DNA of 31,334 nucleotides, taken from positions 1 through 31,334 of IMG/VR virus record IMGVR_UViG_3300022540_000277. One strand, given 5' to 3'. The translations under genes and the position numbers were made by a program. The stretch comes from a virus. The stretch's first letter is position 1. Every line of letters begins with the position of its first letter. The notes under the pieces are model-generated. The model did no database searches and was not told where the DNA came from. It saw only the letters and a list, made by a program, of their open reading frames with translations. This document shows, in pieces, positions 8,097 to 14,446 of this stretch.

Positions 8097-9116
8097 ATGG
8101 CATGGCAAGCAATAGCTGCACCAATAGCAGGTGCATTAATTGGCGGGTTTATGGGAATGAAAGGTGCAGAAGCGCAAGCAGACGCACAACGAGAAGCAAC
8201 AGCATTCACAAAAGAGCAATTTGAAAGAGGAATTGGGTTTTTTGAAGCTGTTGATATCCCCACAATGGAAGAATTAAAAACGGTTTTTACACCACTTGAA
8301 CTTTCGGATTTCTTAGCGAACCCAGTTGACTATTCAACAGAACAGTTTAAACGCGGACCGACGGCAATGGAAGGGATTGAAATATCGCCAGAGGTGTTAG
8401 CAGCACAACGAGACACTCTTAATACAATGGAAGAAGTATCTCGTGAAGGTTATACAGCTCAAGAAAAAGCAGATATGACTCGTGGTAAAATGGACATTGC
8501 AACAACCGAACAAGGCCAGCGCCAAGCGATTATGCAGCAAATGCAACAGCGTGGAATGGGTGGTAGCGGCGCTGAATTAGCTTCAAAACTACTTGCTCAA
8601 CAAGGCGGCGCAAATAGAATGGCTCAGCGTGGTATGGATGTTCAAGCACTAGGTAAAGCTCGTGCGTTACAAGCATTGCAAGCAAAAGGTCAATTAGCTG
8701 GACAAATGCGAGGACAAGAATTTGGTGAGAAGAGAGCTGTTGCTACTGCTCAAGATGCTATTGGTGCATTTAACCAGGGTATGGCATTAGATACATACTT
8801 AGCTAATAAAGAGCGTTTAGAAAAAGCTGAAACTAAGAAACAATCGTACACTGATGTTAACATTCTCGATAGACGAACTAAAGACTTACAGGAAAAAGAC
8901 GATAAGAAATGGATAACAACACAAGGTATGACTCAAGCTGCTGGTATGGCCGGTGTTGGTCAGTCAATTGCTCCATCTATTGCTTCTTCTATTGCTCAAG
9001 AAGGTGCTAATCAATCTAGACTGATGGCCGGTATCGGCGAAACTGTTGTTCGTGGCGGGGAAGCAATCGGTAAATATTACGACGATGAAGAAAAGAAAAA
9101 GAAAGGAATTATATAA
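8097..9116 (+). CDS. DNA-ejection / internal virion-type protein (P22 gp7-like or T7 gp14-like layout)
   Basis: This encodes 339 residues with an AAGGAGAATAAAAT leader. The N-terminus holds a glycine-zipper-like hydrophobic helix (AIAAPIAGALIGGFMGMKGAEAQADAQ), then long Gln/Ala/Met-rich helices (QQMQQRGMGGSGAELASKLLAQQGGANR, ALQALQAKGQLAGQMRGQE). This composition is typical of phage ejection proteins that leave the capsid and build a conduit across the cell envelope. A second mildly hydrophobic stretch (TQAAGMAGVGQSIAPSIASSIAQ) precedes a basic, Lys-rich C-terminus. It overlaps the next gene by one base. The assignment rests on composition and neighbours. Confidence 0.65.
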   Translation: MAWQAIAAPIAGALIGGFMGMKGAEAQADAQREATAFTKEQFERGIGFFEAVDIPTMEELKTVFTPLELSDFLANPVDYSTEQFKRGPTAMEGIEISPEVLAAQRDTLNTMEEVSREGYTAQEKADMTRGKMDIATTEQGQRQAIMQQMQQRGMGGSGAELASKLLAQQGGANRMAQRGMDVQALGKARALQALQAKGQLAGQMRGQEFGEKRAVATAQDAIGAFNQGMALDTYLANKERLEKAETKKQSYTDVNILDRRTKDLQEKDDKKWITTQGMTQAAGMAGVGQSIAPSIASSIAQEGANQSRLMAGIGETVVRGGEAIGKYYDDEEKKKKGII

Positions 9117-10471
9117 TGACAGACGAAGAATACTTTAAATTGAACCCACAAGATGATTCACCGAGCGGTAAACTCAATCCTGGATCAGTAGTTGAGCGAT
9201 TTGATTTCATAAAGCCAGAAATAGCAGAAGGTTTGTTAACAGAAGCTAGGGCATTAATGCCGGACGCAGAAGATGAACATGTAATTGATTTTTTGGAGCA
9301 ACAGAAACATAAGAACCCAGAAACACCAGAAGATTATTATAAAGTACCAACTGACAAACCAAAAATTGAATCAGCGATTAATGCGGCTAAGGCAAAAGGC
9401 ATCCCAGCAGGTCGTGGCGTACTCGGCACTATTATGAGCGGATTGTTAATGGCTACTGGCGGTGGCTCTGTTAAAGATGTTCAACAAGTATTTGCAGCTG
9501 AAGATCAGCGTAAAATGGCAGGTCGTAAAGAAGCTCGTGAGCAAGAATTGTACGATAGAGGTACTGCCGCACACGAGAAACAAATGACATATGAAGAAGC
9601 TATTGCAGATCCAGAATCAGATATTTCTAAGCAGGCAGTTGAAATTGCTAGGTTTAAACTTAAAGGTCTTCCTGGTATCGCAGCTCGTATAACACCGGGC
9701 ATGTCGGCTAAAGCAGTTAGCAGAATTGTGAACGCTTTTGCACCAGAAATGGCAGCACAATTAGAAAATACAATGAAATTGGCTTATGAAGAATCTAGCC
9801 CGTTAATTAAAGAGAAGCGCGAAGCTAAAGAGAAAGACAGAGCATCCGTTATAAAAGCCGCACGTATTAAAGCAACAGGTGCTGTTACGGCTGCTGGGAT
9901 AAAAGCAAAAGCAGCAATCAGTAAAGAAGAAAAAAAGAAAACCATTGATGTTAACATAGACAGGTTTGAAAGCCTTAACGAAAGTAAAACTGCTAGGGAT
10001 TCTGGTATTAAGAAAGCCAAAGAATTTTTAGAACGTATAGAGTCTGGGAAACAAGCATCTGGTGCATTACGGAAGTCACTTGAATATGTGCCCGGTGTTT
10101 ATACTGAACAAGGGCAGTGGGATGAAGAGTTTAATGCTTTTGCTGAAATAGCTGCACGACAAGCTCTTAAAGCAAGCGGAGAAATTCGACCTACTGATGC
10201 TGATGTTACAGGTATGAAGAAAGCTATGTTTGGTGTTGGCAGAGATGAAAAAACCAATGTTAAATTACTTACAGATTATATCGCAGATCAAGAACGAGAA
10301 TCAGCTGAATATGACGCGATGGTAGCAGGTAAAACAAGCGGTGTTTATTCTGAAGAACTTGTAACAGCTGACGAAGATATGGTACCTCCTGTTAATGAAG
10401 TTACAAGAATGGTAAACGGAAGGGCTGCAATATTTAACGCAGACACAAAAACATTTATAAGGTGGAAATAA
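9116..10471 (+). CDS. Hypothetical internal virion / ejection-type protein
   Basis: This encodes 451 residues; the ATG shares one base with the previous stop and AAAGGAATT lies upstream. It is mostly alpha-helical. A small hydrophobic segment (RGVLGTIMSGLLMATGGGS, about residues 99-117) is followed by charged helices rich in Lys, Ala and Glu (KEKDRASVIKAARIKATGAVTAAGIKAKAAISKEEKKK). The C-terminal third contains GQWDEEFNAFAEIAARQALKASGEIRPTDADV, which resembles a phrase in putative ejection proteins of other phages. There are no catalytic residues that I recognise. The order between two other helical proteins supports an internal virion role. Confidence 0.6.
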   Translation: MTDEEYFKLNPQDDSPSGKLNPGSVVERFDFIKPEIAEGLLTEARALMPDAEDEHVIDFLEQQKHKNPETPEDYYKVPTDKPKIESAINAAKAKGIPAGRGVLGTIMSGLLMATGGGSVKDVQQVFAAEDQRKMAGRKEAREQELYDRGTAAHEKQMTYEEAIADPESDISKQAVEIARFKLKGLPGIAARITPGMSAKAVSRIVNAFAPEMAAQLENTMKLAYEESSPLIKEKREAKEKDRASVIKAARIKATGAVTAAGIKAKAAISKEEKKKTIDVNIDRFESLNESKTARDSGIKKAKEFLERIESGKQASGALRKSLEYVPGVYTEQGQWDEEFNAFAEIAARQALKASGEIRPTDADVTGMKKAMFGVGRDEKTNVKLLTDYIADQERESAEYDAMVAGKTSGVYSEELVTADEDMVPPVNEVTRMVNGRAAIFNADTKTFIRWK

Positions 10472-10472
10472 T

Positions 10473-11237
10473 ATGGCAGATCCAACATGGGATGAATCAA
10501 CACCTGTTGCTGACCAAACCGAAACTGTTCCTACTTGGGAAGAATCTTCCGAGCTAGAAGATAGCCCTGTTGCAGCATTTGCTTCGGGTGCCGCCGAAGC
10601 AGCTACTTTTGGTTTAGCTCCGGAAATTGAAGCTGGCGCTAAAACTGCGTGGCGGGCATTAACTAATGCAAAAGAGTACGACACTGAAGGTAAGGTGCCT
10701 GCTAAATCACCTACTTACGAACAAGAATTAGAAACTGTAGAAAATCGTTATAAAGGTTTAGAAGAAAGTAATCCAAGAGCTTATGATGCTGGTGAGATTG
10801 CCCCTTTAGCTATTCCAGGAGCATTAATTGCTAAAGCAAGTGTTAAAGGTCTTAAAAAACTACCTGGTAAGATTAAACAAAAAATGGCAAAGAAAGACAC
10901 AAAAAAAGCTGAGGAAGTTTTTAAAACTGATATGGAAGAAGTTAGAAAAACCGGCAAACCTGGACCACTTGGTGATGTTCCATCAGAATGGGCTAAAAAA
11001 GGTGGGGAAATGACAACAGACTTAGCTAAGAAACAAAAAACAACAGAAGCTGTTGTTGATACAGCAGTAAAAGCAGCTAGTTATATTGCACCAGGTGGTG
11101 CATTCCGCGCTGGGCGTGACTTACTATCAGAAGCTAAAAAAGGTGCTTTATCTAAGATTGCTGGTAAAGGTAAAAAGATTACAGCTAAGAATAATGATGT
11201 TGCGTTTAAACCAGTTACACGGACACCACCTGAATAA
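10473..11237 (+). CDS. Hypothetical internal virion / ejection-type protein
   Basis: This encodes 254 residues and begins one base after the preceding stop, with GGTGGAAATAAT upstream. An acidic start (PTWDESTPVADQTETVPTWEESSELED) leads into an Ala/Gly-rich segment (VAAFASGAAEAATFGLAPEIEAG). The phrase ENRYKGLEESNPRAYDAGEIAPLAIPGALIAKA follows, a pattern I associate with putative lytic/ejection proteins of podoviruses. The C-terminal half is very basic (KKLPGKIKQKMAKKDTKK). A role in DNA delivery is an inference from position at the end of the ejection cluster. Confidence 0.6.
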   Translation: MADPTWDESTPVADQTETVPTWEESSELEDSPVAAFASGAAEAATFGLAPEIEAGAKTAWRALTNAKEYDTEGKVPAKSPTYEQELETVENRYKGLEESNPRAYDAGEIAPLAIPGALIAKASVKGLKKLPGKIKQKMAKKDTKKAEEVFKTDMEEVRKTGKPGPLGDVPSEWAKKGGEMTTDLAKKQKTTEAVVDTAVKAASYIAPGGAFRAGRDLLSEAKKGALSKIAGKGKKITAKNNDVAFKPVTRTPPE

Positions 11238-11401
11238 TGAACCGTATACTAGAAATGTTAGAAAATATTACTATTAAATTGATTGACAAGATGAGCATAC
11301 CACTCATCTTGTTGATTTTGCTTGTTCTTGGTGTAATGAATATCGAAGAAGTGAGTGCTTTAATTACTCTGTTTGGCTCGGTATTACCCGTTCCTAATTA
11401 A
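11237..11401 (+). CDS. Small membrane ORF at the end of the rightward arm
   Basis: This 54-residue ORF starts at an ATG that shares one base with the previous stop, so it is probably coupled to it. The sequence has a central hydrophobic segment (IPLILLILLVLGVMNIEEVSALITLFGSVLPV), consistent with one membrane helix. It is the last gene of the rightward arm and its stop overlaps by 8 bases the stop of the leftward gene at 11394. An internal perfect inverted repeat (11287-11311) overlaps the codons of the membrane helix. Function is unknown; a late lysis-accessory role is possible. Confidence 0.5.
   Translation: MNRILEMLENITIKLIDKMSIPLILLILLVLGVMNIEEVSALITLFGSVLPVPN
11285..11318. terminator. 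Hairpin near the meeting point of the two transcription arms, possible terminator
   Basis: CAAGATGAG (11287-11295) and CTCATCTTG (11303-11311) form a perfect 9-bp stem with a 7-base loop, extendable by A-U and G-U pairs. On the plus strand it is followed by TTGATTTTG, a broken T tract, so intrinsic termination is only moderately supported. It lies inside the 54-residue ORF. Confidence 0.4.
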
Positions 11402-11798
11402 ATATTGCGGTTCCTACTACTGCTACTAATAGTACGATTGCTACATACCAAAGGATAAAATCGACTCTTTTTACTCTTGTTGCTTCTTCAGCATCTAGAA
11501 TGTTTGATTTTGCTTTACTAACTAGAGATTTATGTTTTTTGACTTCAAAGGTTGCTTCTGGGTTTTTAGTGTAGTGTATATGGAGCAGCTTACTATATTC
11601 ATCTGCAAGTTGATCATCGCATTTCTCACCAAAACCAGTTATTAACTTTTTGTATTTGTCTTGTTCTGCTTTCTCTTCGGATAATGCGCTATTAAGTGCT
11701 ATTCCACCAAAAATCAGTATTAGTAATAGTAATGGCGGGAACATAATACATAACCCGATTGCAGCTAACCAAATAACCCATGTTATAAAAGTAATCAT
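11394..11798 (-). CDS. Membrane protein with its own promoter (moron-like)
   Basis: This encodes 134 residues with a clear ribosome site on the minus strand (CTAGGAGAAACAC before ATG). The N-terminal hydrophobic region, about residues 3-37 (FITWVIWLAAIGLCIMFPPLLLLILIFGGIAL), could form one long or two short helices. A charged cytoplasmic-type domain follows (SEEKAEQDKYKKL...RVKRVDF), then a C-terminal helix (ILWYVAIVLLVAVVGTAIF). A near-consensus sigma70 promoter lies immediately upstream (11823-11850), so it can be expressed without the rest of the leftward operon. That arrangement, at the end of the arm, resembles accessory (moron) genes such as superinfection-exclusion proteins. No specific family is recognised. 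Confidence 0.75.
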   Translation of the reverse strand: MITFITWVIWLAAIGLCIMFPPLLLLILIFGGIALNSALSEEKAEQDKYKKLITGFGEKCDDQLADEYSKLLHIHYTKNPEATFEVKKHKSLVSKAKSNILDAEEATRVKRVDFILWYVAIVLLVAVVGTAIFN

Positions 11799-11822
11799 GT
11801 GTTTCTCCTAGTGTGTGTTTAT

Positions 11823-11850
11823 ATTATACTATTAGTTATGAAAAAGTCAA
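11823..11850 (-). promoter_or_regulatory. Sigma70 promoter TTGACT-N16-TATAAT for the membrane gene
   Basis: On the minus strand TTGACT (11850-11845) is followed after 16 bases by a perfect TATAAT (11828-11823). Transcription would start near 11815, about 16 bases before the ATG at 11798, leaving just enough room for the AGGAG site. Confidence 0.75.
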
Positions 11851-11971
11851 GACTACCGAGCAGTAACTATACACAATCTACTCCTTTAAAAGAGCAAACA
11901 TAGCTAACTCGTTGATTTTGTTGAGAAGTTTATTTTTAGGGTGATTTAGTAATTCTACTAGAATCAATGAC

Positions 11972-12232
11972 TTATAATGGTCTGGACATTCCAGCTTTTA
12001 TCTCTTTCATCGCTTGGGCTTGATTTTTCATGTCATCGGTTGCATCTGGGTCTGCTAGTATTGAGTCAATTAATTCTAATTCTTCTTTCAAGGCGATACT
12101 ATCCCACCCTATTATTGAATCTATTCTCTGTTTAGCAGCTTGAACTGATATTGGGTTTTCAGCCTCTAATTCTGCTTCCTTAATTCCGGCTAGGTCTTTG
12201 TCTGATTTTGTTGGTGATATTCGGTCAATCAT
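11972..12232 (-). CDS. Small acidic helical hypothetical protein
   Basis: This encodes 86 residues, preceded by GGGAGAAATAA. The sequence is predicted to be helical and rich in Glu, Asp, Ala and Lys (DLAGIKEAELEAENPISVQAAKQRIDSIIGWDS...DATDDMKNQAQAMKEIKAGM), with no membrane segment and no catalytic motif. Its ATG lies directly next to the TAA of the preceding leftward gene, so the two are probably co-transcribed and coupled. About 170 bases separate its stop from the next gene, and that gap contains a separate promoter. Function is unknown. Confidence 0.65.
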   Translation of the reverse strand: MIDRISPTKSDKDLAGIKEAELEAENPISVQAAKQRIDSIIGWDSIALKEELELIDSILADPDATDDMKNQAQAMKEIKAGMSRPL

Positions 12233-12481
12233 TTATTTCTCCCTGCTATCGTTTTTAATAATATGCCATGAGTGACATATGCCGCATTGTGTTATTGCTG
12301 TCATTGCATAGTTTTTACTTGATGCCTTTACTACTATATTTGCTGAGTTGTATGTCTTGAACTTTTTCTTCTTGCATTTCTGGTTAGTAGTAAATAACTT
12401 TTGTTTTTCAGACCGTGAAAGATCGCTAAACTGTTCACTAATGAATTCACCTATTCTGCTCTGACTACTATATTTGTTCAT
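12233..12481 (-). CDS. Small basic hypothetical protein with CxxC-x3-H motif
   Basis: This encodes 82 residues with a strong ribosome site (TAGGAGAATTAA). The centre is very basic (KQKLFTTNQKCKKKKFKTYNS). The C-terminal part contains QCGICHSWHII, with CxxC followed by His residues that could bind a metal ion, together with the earlier Cys in QKCKKKK. Small zinc-ribbon-like phage proteins often bind nucleic acid or inhibit host enzymes, but this is inference. It lies between two other tiny leftward genes. Confidence 0.65.
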   Translation of the reverse strand: MNKYSSQSRIGEFISEQFSDLSRSEKQKLFTTNQKCKKKKFKTYNSANIVVKASSKNYAMTAITQCGICHSWHIIKNDSREK

Positions 12482-12493
12482 TTAATTCTCCTA

Positions 12494-12718
12494 TTATGCT
12501 TTTTTACATGTAGCACTTAAACGACCGACTACAATTTTTGTATCTTTTAAAGTGAGCTCTAAATTGCCGGATTTACAATCCACATCAAACTCCTCAATAA
12601 ATGTTTTATCAGAAAGGCAAAAACTTACTTCGCAGTTTTTGGGGCAAATTTGTGGGTTAAAGAGTAGGGCATGGATTAAAATTAAACATTTTGTCATAAC
12701 AATATTTATGCATTGCAA
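12494..12718 (-). CDS. Small Cys-containing protein with hydrophobic N-terminus (possibly exported)
   Basis: The frame gives 74 residues from the first ATG (12718), or 67 from a second ATG at 12697 (MTKCLILIHALLFNPQICPKNCEV). The short basic-hydrophobic start looks like a signal peptide or membrane anchor. The mature part has several Cys residues (C25, C29, C34, C48, C71 counted from the first Met), consistent with disulphides in the periplasm. Neither ATG has a strong ribosome site. The opposite strand also has an open frame here (12552-12755), but the leftward neighbours and the following genes favour the minus strand. Coding status is moderately supported. Confidence 0.45.
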   Translation of the reverse strand: MQCINIVMTKCLILIHALLFNPQICPKNCEVSFCLSDKTFIEEFDVDCKSGNLELTLKDTKIVVGRLSATCKKA

Positions 12719-12738
12719 TTCTCAACAAGGGTTAAGGG

Positions 12739-12770
12739 ATGCAACTAGGTGTTGACGCACCTAGTTGCAT
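12739..12770. repeat. Perfect 13-bp inverted repeat with 6-base centre
   Basis: ATGCAACTAGGTG (12739-12751) and CACCTAGTTGCAT (12758-12770) are exact reverse complements around TTGACG. No T tract follows on either strand, so an operator or recombination-type site is as likely as a terminator. It lies in the gap between divergent genes (12718 leftward, 12845 rightward). Confidence 0.7.
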
Positions 12771-12772
12771 AT

Positions 12773-12795
12773 CACTGTTAAAGATAGTAACAGTG
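12773..12795. repeat. Second inverted repeat (8 bp) beside the 13-bp one
   Basis: CACTGTTA (12773-12780) pairs with TAACAGTG (12788-12795) across a 7-base loop, only two bases after the previous inverted repeat. The two tandem hairpins sit upstream of the lone rightward gene at 12845. Confidence 0.6.
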
Positions 12796-12798
12796 CGT

Positions 12799-12827
12799 TT
12801 GCATACTTTTATTTATACCAATAATAT
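12799..12827 (+). promoter_or_regulatory. Weak sigma70-like promoter candidate for the gene at 12845
   Basis: TTGCAT (12799-12804), a 17-base spacer and TAATAT (12822-12827) match the consensus at 3 of 6 and 4 of 6 positions. The start would fall near 12834, giving an almost leaderless transcript. Confidence 0.3.
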
Positions 12828-12844
12828 TCGTACTAAATAATATT

Positions 12845-13174
12845 ATGAAAAGTGAACTTCAATTAAAAATAGAGAGTGTGGTTGAAAACATGTCAAAGAC
12901 CAGTCCAGTACTCGTTTATAATTTACCAAAAGGCACAGTTAAAGGCATATTCGGTACTAAGCGATTTAGACAAAAAGCTCAAGACGAGGAGGATGCAATG
13001 CGTAAAACTCGTAAGCGGGTTAAACCACTTTATAAAATTGAAGGGCGATTATATTACAGTTTACCTGAAGCAGCGGAAGCTTATAATCTCGAACACAAAT
13101 ATACGGTTGTGAACAGAGTACGAGCTACAGCTGTCAGATGGGTTGACTGGGTTTACGCTAAAGATCAAGATTAG
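12845..13174 (+). CDS. Small NUMOD-like DNA-binding protein, lone plus-strand gene in the leftward arm
   Basis: This encodes 109 residues. The N-terminus is polar and basic (MSKTSPVLVYNLPKGTVKGIFGTKRFRQKAQDEEDAMRKTRKRV). The C-terminal half (residues ~60-105, YKIEGRLYYSLPEAAEAYNLEHKYTVVNRVRATAVRWVDWVY) has the I.G..Y.S..EAA.A(Y/F).(L)....V.NR.R pattern of NUMOD/homing-endonuclease DNA-binding modules, here without a nuclease domain. It is encoded opposite to its neighbours, between two inverted repeats upstream and a convergent 45-residue ORF downstream. No Shine-Dalgarno sequence precedes the ATG, but a GTACTAAATA motif lies 15 bases before it, as at 19261. A regulator of its own region or a partner for the nearby GIY-YIG nuclease are both plausible. 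Confidence 0.65.
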   Translation: MKSELQLKIESVVENMSKTSPVLVYNLPKGTVKGIFGTKRFRQKAQDEEDAMRKTRKRVKPLYKIEGRLYYSLPEAAEAYNLEHKYTVVNRVRATAVRWVDWVYAKDQD

Positions 13175-13178
13175 TAAC

Positions 13179-13316
13179 TTATCCTGCGAGCAAATCCAAT
13201 AATATTTTATCAGCTCGTTCTTTAAACTTAATATCACCAGTTTGTTTATACTTTGCTAGCCATATTGCATGTAGTACGCCTGTGCTTGATAGATTATCTT
13301 TGCCGTAAGTTTTCAT
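13179..13316 (-). CDS. 45-residue ORF with perfect ribosome site
   Basis: On the minus strand ATAAGGAGCAACAA precedes an ATG at 13316. The ORF reads MKTYGKDNLSSTGVLHAIWL then AKYKQTGDIKFKERADKILLDLLAG and stops at TAA (13181-13179). It is amphipathic and probably two helices. It follows the 115-residue gene at a distance of about 60 bases and ends 4 bases from the stop of the convergent plus-strand gene. No family is recognised. The exact SD and consistent strand make it a credible last gene of the replication operon. Confidence 0.6.
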   Translation of the reverse strand: MKTYGKDNLSSTGVLHAIWLAKYKQTGDIKFKERADKILLDLLAG

Positions 13317-13377
13317 TTGTTGCTCCTTATACATTTATTTATCGTTTCTTGGTAAAAAGTGGTGTTTAGCGCATCTT

Positions 13378-13725
13378 TTACCATGAATAATTGTCCCAAC
13401 GTGATAAGCAATATTCAAGCTCGGTTTGATTGAGCGTGAATTGCAGTACTTTATTACTGTTGTATTCTACCACATCATCTTTCAGCTTTTTCAACCATCC
13501 GTACTCCGACAGGTACTCCCCGTCATCTGTAAGTCTTACACAATCGTTTGTTGGCTTGTAATTGCTTAATCTCGGTAGTACTGCTGCTATATAATTTTTA
13601 ATGTGTTCTTGTTTGTTGACCACTGAATTGACCTCTTTACCGTTAGTGAAGTTTAACAGCTTAGCCATATCGGACTTCTGTTTTAGCATGTATCTTAATT
13701 TGTTACTTGCTTCTATGTGATTCAT
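13378..13725 (-). CDS. Hypothetical protein of the replication operon
   Basis: This encodes 115 residues; the ATG overlaps the TGA-type end of the GIY-YIG gene (4-base overlap), so it is translationally coupled. The sequence is mixed helix and strand (MNHIEASNKLRYMLKQKSDMAKLLNF...VRLTDDGEYLSEYGWLKKLKDDVVEYNSNKVLQFTLNQTELEYCLSRWDNYSW) with no membrane segment. No domain is recognised. Coupling to a putative homing-type nuclease suggests it may be part of the same mobile cassette or an unrelated early protein; the sequence does not decide. Confidence 0.65.
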   Translation of the reverse strand: MNHIEASNKLRYMLKQKSDMAKLLNFTNGKEVNSVVNKQEHIKNYIAAVLPRLSNYKPTNDCVRLTDDGEYLSEYGWLKKLKDDVVEYNSNKVLQFTLNQTELEYCLSRWDNYSW

Positions 13726-14165
13726 TTTAATTTACTCGATGTTAGTGCTTTTCTAAAATCTGCTGCTAATTGATTTATTTCTTGTTGCTCCATATCGATT
13801 TCTTCTATTTTCATTTTAGCTTTAATTTTTTTACGCCTGTTAGTGGCTCGTTTGCGCTCTAAGGTCTTTAAGTCACCCCCTTTCATGTTTGAAAGATCGA
13901 CACCTTGTTGTACTAACATAATCATGTGCGTGTATTCTTGGCTGTTGTAAATTTCATATTTAAGCACCTCAACTAAATCCCACTTAAGCTGTTTTGCTTC
14001 AATGGCTCTGATAAATTTATATACATCTGTATTTTTTCTCCATTTTGCAGAGTTGTGAGCTCTTTTACGCTGTGCTAAATTGCCTGTTGCGCCAACATAG
14101 AAAGGGATTACTTCCCCTGCTGATGTTGTGTATTCTAGTTGGTATACATATCCGTTATCTTTCAT
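13722..14165 (-). CDS. GIY-YIG nuclease, probable homing-type endonuclease
   Basis: This encodes 147 residues from the ATG at 14165, chosen because AAGGAGAAGTAAA lies directly before it; an in-frame ATG further upstream (14186) precedes that ribosome site. The N-terminal domain shows GYVYQLEY (residues 5-12, GIY element), FYVGATGNLAQRKRAH (22-37, YIG element with the following basic residues) and a candidate metal-binding Glu in NSQEYTHM (E77). The C-terminus is a highly basic region (KTLERKRATNRRKKIKAKMK) that could contact DNA. The family makes single- or double-strand cuts and includes free-standing homing endonucleases in phages. It sits just downstream of the polymerase gene, a common place for such elements. 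Confidence 0.75.
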   Translation of the reverse strand: MKDNGYVYQLEYTTSAGEVIPFYVGATGNLAQRKRAHNSAKWRKNTDVYKFIRAIEAKQLKWDLVEVLKYEIYNSQEYTHMIMLVQQGVDLSNMKGGDLKTLERKRATNRRKKIKAKMKIEEIDMEQQEINQLAADFRKALTSSKLK

Positions 14166-14446
14166 TTTACTTCTCCTTTCAACCATTGTTTAACTTTAAA
14201 AAGATCTGGGTTGTTTACAGCTTCGTCAATTAATTTAGTTTGTAATCGACAGTATTTTTTATCTTTTTTATCCCATTCTTTAAATCTACGTTTGTATTCG
14301 TCGTCCCAATCAAAGTCATCGTTCCAGAAGCATGAATCATCTATTTTATAAAGTTCGGACCACATAGCTCTAAGTTTTGATAACTTTTTGTATTCCTTAC
14401 TCTCCTCAACGACTAACTCTATTTCTAATCTAGTCTTCCAAATCAT
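14162..14446 (-). CDS. Small charged helical protein between polymerase and nuclease
   Basis: This encodes 94 residues. The start overlaps the end of the polymerase gene by 17 bases, with TGGAGATG placed about 8 bases before the ATG, and its stop overlaps the nuclease start by 4 bases (ATGA). The sequence is rich in Lys, Glu, Asp and Trp (LVVEESKEYKKLSKLRAMWSEL, WNDDFDWDDEYKRRFKEWDKKDKKY) and probably forms long helices. There is no recognised family. Tight coupling suggests a replication or nucleic-acid related function, but nothing in the sequence proves it. Confidence 0.65.
   Translation of the reverse strand: MIWKTRLEIELVVEESKEYKKLSKLRAMWSELYKIDDSCFWNDDFDWDDEYKRRFKEWDKKDKKYCRLQTKLIDEAVNNPDLFKVKQWLKGEVK

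Noticed and set aside
12552-12755. Open frame on the plus strand opposite 12494-12718
   Set aside because: It has no ribosome site, runs into the 13-bp inverted repeat, and is antisense to a frame consistent with the leftward cluster.
12739-12770. Phage attachment or dif-type site
   Set aside because: There is geometric similarity only; there is no integrase gene and no match to the dif consensus, so it is recorded as an inverted repeat.
13350-13383. TGGTAAAA/TTTTACCA hairpin as terminator
   Set aside because: The 8-bp AT-rich stem with an 18-base loop overlaps a stop codon and has no T tract, so it is too weak to annotate.
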